The notes under the pieces were generated by a model, which saw nothing but the letters and a program-made list of their open reading frames with translations, was not told the DNA's origin and did not search any database. The translations under genes and the position numbers were made by a program. Below, piece after piece: positions 6,460 to 10,701 of a stretch of DNA of 10,701 bases (positions within the stretch are counted from its first letter, which is position 1; each line of letters starts with the position of its first letter). Origin of the DNA: Lachnospiraceae bacterium (GTDB taxonomy: Bacteria; Bacillota_A; Clostridia; Lachnospirales; Lachnospiraceae); contig JAGCAV010000149.1 of NCBI GenBank assembly GCA_017652545.1, positions 1 through 10,701 of the forward strand, written 5' to 3'.

Positions 6460-7959
6460 TTATACCATCTTGGCGATCAGCGCATTTTCATCCAGGTCCG
6501 GGCTGCGGCCGATCTCGCCGCTGATCTCCCCGTCCTTCATGATCAGGATACGGTCACACATACCGATCAGTTCCATCAGTTCCTCGGAAATCATAATGAT
6601 GGACTTACCGCTCTTTCTCATTGTATCCATAAGCTGGTAAATATCCTGTTTCACCTTGATGTCAATGCCTCGTGTCGGACTGTCGAGCACCAGGATATCC
6701 GAATCCGCTCCGATCCATCGGGACAGAACCACTTTCTGCTTGTTGCCGCCGGACAGGTCAGAGACGAACTGGTCGGTGTCCACCATCTTGACGGACATTT
6801 CCTGAGCGTATCTGTTGGCGAACTGTCTCATTTTGCTGTGGCTGAGCAGCCCCAGCACGCCTTTGAGTTTTCCCAGGGACGGCAGACAGATATTGTCGCC
6901 GATGCTCTGGTTCAGGACCACGGATTCATTATCACGGTCCTTTGACGTATAAGCCATGCGGTTGTTGATCGCCGTTGGAATGTCATTGACCGCTGTGCCG
7001 TTTGCAAGGGTAACGCTCCCGGTCCTGTCATAGGATGCGCCGAAGCAGGCTTTTCCGACTTCATGCATACCTGATTCCGACAGGCCGCCAAAGCCCAGGA
7101 TCTCTCCTTTGTGAAGTTCAAAGCTTACATTCCGGATCTGTCCGGGAACGGTGACGTCCTTCACGGAGAAGACCACCTCATCGGAGACCTTCTCACCGTA
7201 ATCCGCACGATAGTAATTACCTGTGACCTCACGGCCAACCATCAGCCGCTTAAGATCATCCTCGGTCACATCCGAGCTCTTTACGGTATCTATGTACACA
7301 CCGTCACGCAGAATGGTTATGGTATCGGACATGCGCAGCACTTCAGGCAGGTCATGCGAGATGAAGATGATGGTGTTTCCCTCGCTTCGGATCCGGTTCA
7401 TCTGTTTGTACAGTTCCTCACGGCCTTCCTGTGAAAGTGCCGTTGTCGTCTCGTCGATGACCACGATCTTCGGATCAAAATAGGTCGCCTTTACAATCTC
7501 AACCAGTTTGCGGTCCTCAAAATTGTAGTCGTCCACCATATCCGCCGATTTTATCCTGCCAAACCCGTATTGATCGAGCAGTTTCTGCGCTTCGCGGTTC
7601 ATGGCATTGGTGTTCTTGAACCCGTGGCTGACGAAACGGTCCTCATGCCCAAGGAAAATATTCTCCGCGACGGTCAGACCGGAAAGGGTCCCGAGTTCCT
7701 GCACAATGATGGAGACGCCTTCGTTATTTGCCTCCACCTGGTTTCTCGGATGGATCTCTTTTCCATCCAGGATAAAGGTGCCGCTGTCGATCGTATAGAT
7801 CCCGGTGAGCATGTTTGTCAGCGTCGACTTGCCCGAGCCGTTCTCACCGATCAGCGCATGCACTTCGCCTTTTGCGATATTGAATGATACATCCTGCACC
7901 GCCCTCGTAATGCCGAAGGTCTTGTTAAGATGCTGAACCTGTAATCTCACTTCGCTCAT
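6460..7959 (-). CDS. Sugar ABC transporter ATP-binding protein, RbsA-like with two nucleotide-binding domains
   Basis: This cytosolic ATPase powers the sugar importer and contains two fused ABC domains in 499 residues, the normal RbsA size. Domain one has Walker A GENGSGKST (38-46), Q-loop Gln87, Walker B IVVIDE (165-170) and His202. The place of its LSxGQ signature is YNFEDRKLVEI (145-155), so the signature is lost. Domain two has a degenerate P-loop (GGLSESGMHE, 291-300), as is usual for RbsA proteins, and an intact signature LSGGNKQKV (402-410). Its Walker B reads ILVLDSPTRGID (422-433), with Ser427 replacing the catalytic glutamate, and Glu459 stands where the switch histidine would be. 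One composite ATP site therefore looks functional and the other looks dead. AAGGAGG upstream supports the ATG at 7959. The gene sits between the two permease genes with short gaps of 11 and 18 bases. Confidence 0.95.
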   Translation of the reverse strand: MSEVRLQVQHLNKTFGITRAVQDVSFNIAKGEVHALIGENGSGKSTLTNMLTGIYTIDSGTFILDGKEIHPRNQVEANNEGVSIIVQELGTLSGLTVAENIFLGHEDRFVSHGFKNTNAMNREAQKLLDQYGFGRIKSADMVDDYNFEDRKLVEIVKATYFDPKIVVIDETTTALSQEGREELYKQMNRIRSEGNTIIFISHDLPEVLRMSDTITILRDGVYIDTVKSSDVTEDDLKRLMVGREVTGNYYRADYGEKVSDEVVFSVKDVTVPGQIRNVSFELHKGEILGFGGLSESGMHEVGKACFGASYDRTGSVTLANGTAVNDIPTAINNRMAYTSKDRDNESVVLNQSIGDNICLPSLGKLKGVLGLLSHSKMRQFANRYAQEMSVKMVDTDQFVSDLSGGNKQKVVLSRWIGADSDILVLDSPTRGIDIKVKQDIYQLMDTMRKSGKSIIMISEELMELIGMCDRILIMKDGEISGEIGRSPDLDENALIAKMV

Positions 7960-7977
7960 GATCTTTCCTCCTTCGAA

Positions 7978-8943
7978 TTACTTGACGATCTCGCCCTTGG
8001 TGACCTTCGTGGTCACGGTAACGATGATCAGCAGTGCCAGACCCGAGATCACGTCATTGACAGCCGTCGGCGCACCCAGTGCCACAAAACCGTAATAGAT
8101 GATCTGCAGGAAAAATTCACCGATCACGATCGCCGGGATCGGAATCCCGTATTTTTTCATAGCCACGCCAAGGAAGCAGCCCATTGTCGGATAGAAGTTC
8201 CGGCTCATGGAAAGCATACCGGTCTCGGCGACCATCGACGAACCGTAACTGATGGTCAGGATCGCTTCCACTCCAAGGAAAGCGCCGGCGATCGCAAAAC
8301 CGATCACTTTAAATTTATTGACATTAATGCCCATATTCTTTGCCACAAACTCATTGGAGCCGATGGCATAGGTATAGGTACCGATCTTCGTATAGTTGAG
8401 CAGCAGATAGGCCGTAGCAAAGGCGATGACCGCAACGATCAGATTTCCGGGCATCGAGCCGAAGGCCCTCAGGTCGGAAGGCAGCGTTGCCGACTGGCCG
8501 CCTGCAATATAGCTGGCGATCGCCTCATAGATCAGTGCCAGACCTGTCGTCACGATCATGGAAGGGATCCTCAGCCTGACATAAAACGTGCCGTTCAGCA
8601 GACCGACGATCGCGCCGGTCAGGACGCATCCGGCGATCAGCCCGAAATAACCCAGATTAAAGCGGGAGGCGATCACCGTACCGACAATGGATGAGAGCAT
8701 GATGTTCGCGCCTATGGAAAAGTCGAACATGCCCATGACCATGACAAAGTAGAAACCCACCGCACCGGCGGAGACCATCAGCGAAGCTTCCAGATAGCTG
8801 AGCAGGTTTTTGGGTGAGCCGAAATTATGGGGTGTGATGATCTTGAAGATCGCCCATGAAACAATGACCAGAAGAAGCAGGATTCCATATCCCATCGTCT
8901 TTCCGGAAAGCTTCTTATTTGCGACAGCAGCAGACGAATTCAT
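7978..8943 (-). CDS. Sugar ABC transporter permease, RbsC-like (first permease, divergent)
   Basis: This 321-residue inner-membrane subunit belongs to the BPD_transp_2/RbsC carbohydrate permease family. It has hydrophobic spans from about residue 18 onward, the motif FDFSIGA (73-79) equivalent to DLSxG of RbsC, NGTFYVRLRIPSMIVTTG at about 117-134, and an ATPase-contact loop AIGSNEFVAKNMGI (193-206). The GG-rich LGGxSLSGG segment of typical RbsC proteins appears as TMGCFLGVAMKKYG (about 253-266), so this subunit is divergent there. With the other permease it probably forms a heterodimeric channel, as in the YtfT/YjfF galactofuranose and FruF/FruG fructose systems. It is preceded by the binding-protein gene and a strong hairpin. 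The ATG at 8943 has only a weak, purine-rich AAAGAGG sequence upstream. Confidence 0.92.
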   Translation of the reverse strand: MNSSAAVANKKLSGKTMGYGILLLLVIVSWAIFKIITPHNFGSPKNLLSYLEASLMVSAGAVGFYFVMVMGMFDFSIGANIMLSSIVGTVIASRFNLGYFGLIAGCVLTGAIVGLLNGTFYVRLRIPSMIVTTGLALIYEAIASYIAGGQSATLPSDLRAFGSMPGNLIVAVIAFATAYLLLNYTKIGTYTYAIGSNEFVAKNMGINVNKFKVIGFAIAGAFLGVEAILTISYGSSMVAETGMLSMSRNFYPTMGCFLGVAMKKYGIPIPAIVIGEFFLQIIYYGFVALGAPTAVNDVISGLALLIIVTVTTKVTKGEIVK

Positions 8944-8990
8944 TAGAATATACCTCTTTCGACAGCCGGAAGAACTGCCTTTTCTTAAGC

Positions 8991-9026
8991 AACCGGGCCG
9001 GAGCCATGTTGGCTGCCGGCCCGGTT
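8991..9026 (-). other. Strong intercistronic hairpin after the binding-protein gene
   Basis: AACCGGGCCGG and CCGGCCCGGTT pair perfectly over 11 bp, and inside them AGCC/GGCT forms a further 4-bp stem around a five-base loop with one bulged base. No T-run follows on the minus strand, so it should not fully stop transcription from the operon promoter. Its place between the binding-protein and permease genes fits a known design in which a stem protects the upstream mRNA and lets the binding protein be made in excess. On the plus strand GGTTTT follows the stem, but no plus-strand gene needs a terminator here. Confidence 0.65.
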
Positions 9027-9072
9027 TTCATACTTTATCTGTGTCCGTTTTTTTGTGTGTCTAAAAGACTGA

Positions 9073-10206
9073 TCAGCCTGCTGAGCGTGCAGCCGCATCC
9101 TCGATGGACAGGTTGGCAGCAGTCTCCATCAGCTCCTCAAGGCTCTCGTCAGCCATGGCGACGAGTTCTTCATCCGTGTAGGGAAGCTGGTCAACAAAGT
9201 AGGTCTCATAATCCGCATAGTCATCCGGGGATGCAACATACAGATACGGGAACAGAACATTATTGAATGTGCCTGCAAAGTCAGTGTAGTTGCCCTTGAT
9301 TGCGTTGTAGACCATCATGAAGGCAAACAGCGAGTCGCAGTAATGTCCGCCTGACTCACCTGCCATGGATCCGTTTGCAAGTCTCTCACCGAGGTCCGGA
9401 AGGAAGTCTGTGGAAACAATGGCGATCGAATCGGTCTTGCCGGCCTTTTCAACAGCGCTGATTGCACCCTGAAGCGGTTCTCCGCCGCCGCCTGCCGGGA
9501 TCAGAGCGTCCAGTTCGGGATCAGCAGCCATCAGAGCGTCAGCAGCCTTTGCGCCGCCCTCAGAGGTGGTGCCTGCATACTGCGGATCAGAAAGCTTCGC
9601 CTGATCATCCGGATGTTCTTCGTTCCACTTTTCAACACCTGCGGTATAGCCTTCCCATCTTCCGAGCCATGTAGCGTCGCCCTGCTCCCAGCCGATCAGG
9701 CCGATGTTCCTGCAGCCCTTTTCAAGAAGGATGTTGACAAGTTTCTCGCCGTTTTCGGGCTCATTCTCATGAACCGCGCCGACATAATATTCAGATGCTT
9801 TCGCCAGTTCATAGATGTCATTGCTGTTCTCTTCGCTGATGATGCGGAAGAACTGTGCAAGATATACGCCGTTCGCGTTGCAGGTTGCGATTGCGGAAGT
9901 CATCTCGGTATCCGCAGAGTTGCAGATGATGATGCCCTGGCAGCCGGCTGCGCACAGCTGGTCTACGGAAGCAGTCACCTTCTCTGAAACATGACCCTGG
10001 TCAACATACTGGACCTGTACGCCAAGAGCCTTAGCAGCCTCATCAAGGATCAGTTTGCACTGAGAACCCAGAACGTCGGTTGAGCTCCAGATTGAAACAC
10101 CGATCTTGATGTCTTCATTGGCGGGCGCTTCTGCAAATGTGGGTACCGCCAGGGATGATACTGCCATGCCTGCTGCAAGGAGTACGCCAAGAACTTTTCT
10201 CTTCAT
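9073..10206 (-). CDS. Sugar ABC transporter solute-binding protein (periplasmic-binding-protein-like type I)
   Basis: This exported protein should capture the sugar and deliver it to the permeases. Residues 1-27 form a signal peptide: basic MKRK, a hydrophobic core, then a probable signal peptidase I site after AEA (25-27). No lipobox cysteine is present, which is unusual for a Gram-positive binding protein. The mature part has the RbsB/Peripla_BP_4 pattern: IKIGVSIWSSTDVLGSQC (33-50), the GIIICNSADTE strand and loop (91-101), RNIGLIGWEQGDATWLGRWEGY (166-187), ALIPAGGGGEPLQGAISAVEKAG (about 234-256) and IAIVSTDF (261-268). At 377 residues it is longer than ribose-binding proteins (about 300), with an acidic C-terminal tail. 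GGAGG eight bases or so upstream supports the ATG at 10206. It is the first gene of the operon. Arabinose as ligand is inferred only from the linked araA and araR. Confidence 0.92.
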   Translation of the reverse strand: MKRKVLGVLLAAGMAVSSLAVPTFAEAPANEDIKIGVSIWSSTDVLGSQCKLILDEAAKALGVQVQYVDQGHVSEKVTASVDQLCAAGCQGIIICNSADTEMTSAIATCNANGVYLAQFFRIISEENSNDIYELAKASEYYVGAVHENEPENGEKLVNILLEKGCRNIGLIGWEQGDATWLGRWEGYTAGVEKWNEEHPDDQAKLSDPQYAGTTSEGGAKAADALMAADPELDALIPAGGGGEPLQGAISAVEKAGKTDSIAIVSTDFLPDLGERLANGSMAGESGGHYCDSLFAFMMVYNAIKGNYTDFAGTFNNVLFPYLYVASPDDYADYETYFVDQLPYTDEELVAMADESLEELMETAANLSIEDAAARSAG

Positions 10207-10336
10207 TTTTCTTCCTCCGTTTGATTGAAAAAGCTTTGATGGAACAACTACTGAACAGTTACAAAAAGCATTGGTTTACAGGTTTCCGCGTATCTGTCTG
10301 ACAGCAGCAGGTCAAATTCATAAAATTGTATATGTC

Positions 10337-10355
10337 AGTTGTCTATACAACATAT
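10337..10355 (-). promoter_or_regulatory. Candidate AraR operator 2 (in the operon leader)
   Basis: The palindrome GTTGT-CTAT-ACAAC (10338-10351) lies about 45-60 bases downstream of the predicted start of transcription. In plus orientation it reads AGTTGT, five bases, CAACATAT, nearly the same as operator 1. A repressor bound here would block or loop the promoter. Confidence 0.5.
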
Positions 10356-10405
10356 ACGATAAAAACCGTGTTATGACCCGGCTGGTATCAGAACCTTGTG
10401 AAATC

Positions 10406-10434
10406 ATGGTAACACTGCTCAAGTTGTACGTCAA
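10406..10434 (-). promoter_or_regulatory. Promoter of the arabinose transport and utilisation operon
   Basis: On the minus strand TTGACG (-35, 10429-10434) and TACCAT (-10, 10406-10411) are 17 bases apart, and TGT directly before the -10 makes it an extended type. Transcription would begin near 10399, leaving a leader of about 190 bases before the binding-protein gene. The -35 lies inside operator 1, so AraR binding would exclude RNA polymerase. The -10 is only a partial match to consensus. Confidence 0.6.
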
Positions 10435-10439
10435 CATAT
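10421..10439 (-). promoter_or_regulatory. Candidate AraR operator 1 (overlapping the -35)
   Basis: The plus-strand sequence AGTTGTACGTCAACATAT (10422-10439) shares 14 of 18 positions with operator 3 and resembles the Bacillus AraR box ATTTGTACGTACAAAT in its TTGTACGT half. Its core contains the -35 hexamer of the operon promoter. Its centre lies about 85 bases from operator 2 and 87 from operator 3. Confidence 0.55.
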
Positions 10440-10508
10440 CAAATTTATTTCATCGATTTATACAGGTCGTCTTCCACTTGTTTGTATAAAAGTATAGATA
10501 TATGCATT

Positions 10509-10526
10509 ATTTGTACATGTACATAT
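10509..10526 (-). promoter_or_regulatory. Candidate AraR operator 3 (upstream)
   Basis: ATTTGTACATGTACATAT is an 18-bp palindrome with a single mismatched pair and a perfect 12-bp core TGTACATGTACA. It shares the ATTTGTAC half of the Bacillus AraR box, with a centre two bases longer. It lies upstream of the promoter and just downstream of the preceding gene's terminator. Confidence 0.5.
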
Positions 10527-10532
10527 TTCTTC

Positions 10533-10572
10533 AAAAAAACCGGCGGGAACACGTACGTTCTGTTCCCGCCGG
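10533..10572 (-). terminator. Intrinsic terminator of the gene at the right edge
   Basis: On the minus strand CCGGCGGGAACA and TGTTCCCGCCGG form a perfect 12-bp GC-rich stem with a nine-base loop, followed directly by seven T residues. This is a textbook rho-independent terminator. It isolates the arabinose operon promoter from transcription entering from the right. Confidence 0.92.
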
Positions 10573-10628
10573 CCTGTTGGTCATTCACTTCATCATGATA
10601 TTCACACAGTTTCGTCCCGGTTTTCGCC

Positions 10629-10701
10629 TCACCACCGGTGTCTGTGCAGTTCTCCCTGCAGTTTCATTCCCTCGAATCCGTGCTGGCGGAGCGCTTCATA
10701 G
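10629..10701 (-). CDS. C-terminal end of an unidentified protein (partial)
   Basis: One minus-strand frame is open from the right edge to a TGA at 10629, giving 23 residues that end QGELHRHRW. The other two minus-strand frames hit stops early (TGA at once in one frame, after about a dozen codons in another). A strong terminator 57 bases downstream supports a real gene ending here. The fragment is too short for me to assign a family, and the open frame could still be chance. Confidence 0.45.
   Translation of the reverse strand, partial: YEALRQHGFEGMKLQGELHRHRW

Noticed and set aside
10355..10385. Attenuator-like CCGGGT...ACACGG followed by TTTTT in the leader
   Set aside because: Only three plus two base pairs with a mismatch between them; too weak for a terminator, and no competing antiterminator stem is visible.
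10207..10400. Riboswitch in the roughly 190-base leader of the binding-protein gene
   Set aside because: No known riboswitch core is recognisable. The only structured element is the operator-like palindrome and a small CTGTC/GACAG palindrome at 10294-10304.
10246..10420. CcpA catabolite-repression (cre) site near the operon promoter
   Set aside because: The best candidates, such as TGTAACTGTTCAGT in the leader, match only about nine positions of the cre consensus, and another has the wrong spacing. Not good enough to call.
10271..10489. Plus-strand frame of 72 codons in the operon control region
   Set aside because: It covers the predicted promoter and operators, has no convincing ribosome binding site and resembles no family I know. 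The region is AT-rich regulatory DNA.

Overview
The window looks like a chromosomal segment from a gut-type Firmicute of moderate GC content, most likely a Lachnospiraceae member. This is inferred from protein style, strong AGGAGG-type ribosome binding sites, sigma-A-like promoters and a Bacillus-type arabinose repressor, not from a database match. Every gene I can support reads on the minus strand, so transcription runs from right to left. I see no mobile element, CRISPR array, rRNA or tRNA.

Right edge (10533-10701): the last codons of an unidentified gene, followed by a strong intrinsic terminator. Next comes a regulatory region (about 10207-10532). It holds a promoter with an extended -10 and three similar imperfect palindromes resembling AraR operators. 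One overlaps the -35, one lies in the leader and one lies upstream, each about 85 bp from the next.

Centre (2823-10206): an arabinose-type uptake and utilisation operon in the order solute-binding protein, permease, double-domain ATPase, second permease, araA (L-arabinose isomerase), araR (GntR/LacI-type repressor). The inferred logic is that the sugar is captured by the binding protein, imported by a carbohydrate ABC importer with two different permeases and one ATPase, and isomerised by AraA to L-ribulose. AraR at the operon end would close a negative feedback loop. araB and araD are not in the window. Intercistronic hairpins lie after the binding-protein gene, before araA and before araR, probably setting different expression levels along one transcript. 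The ATPase is strongly asymmetric: one composite ATP site looks intact and the other has lost all of its key motifs.

Left (614-2822): a MATE-family exporter gene with its own probable promoter. It overlaps by 8 bp a gene for an Sfp-type 4'-phosphopantetheinyl transferase that carries an unusual internal insertion. This is a translationally coupled pair with no obvious shared pathway.

Left edge (1-613): the first 165 codons of cysK (O-acetylserine sulfhydrylase), with a near-consensus sigma-A promoter flanked by an AT-rich inverted repeat.
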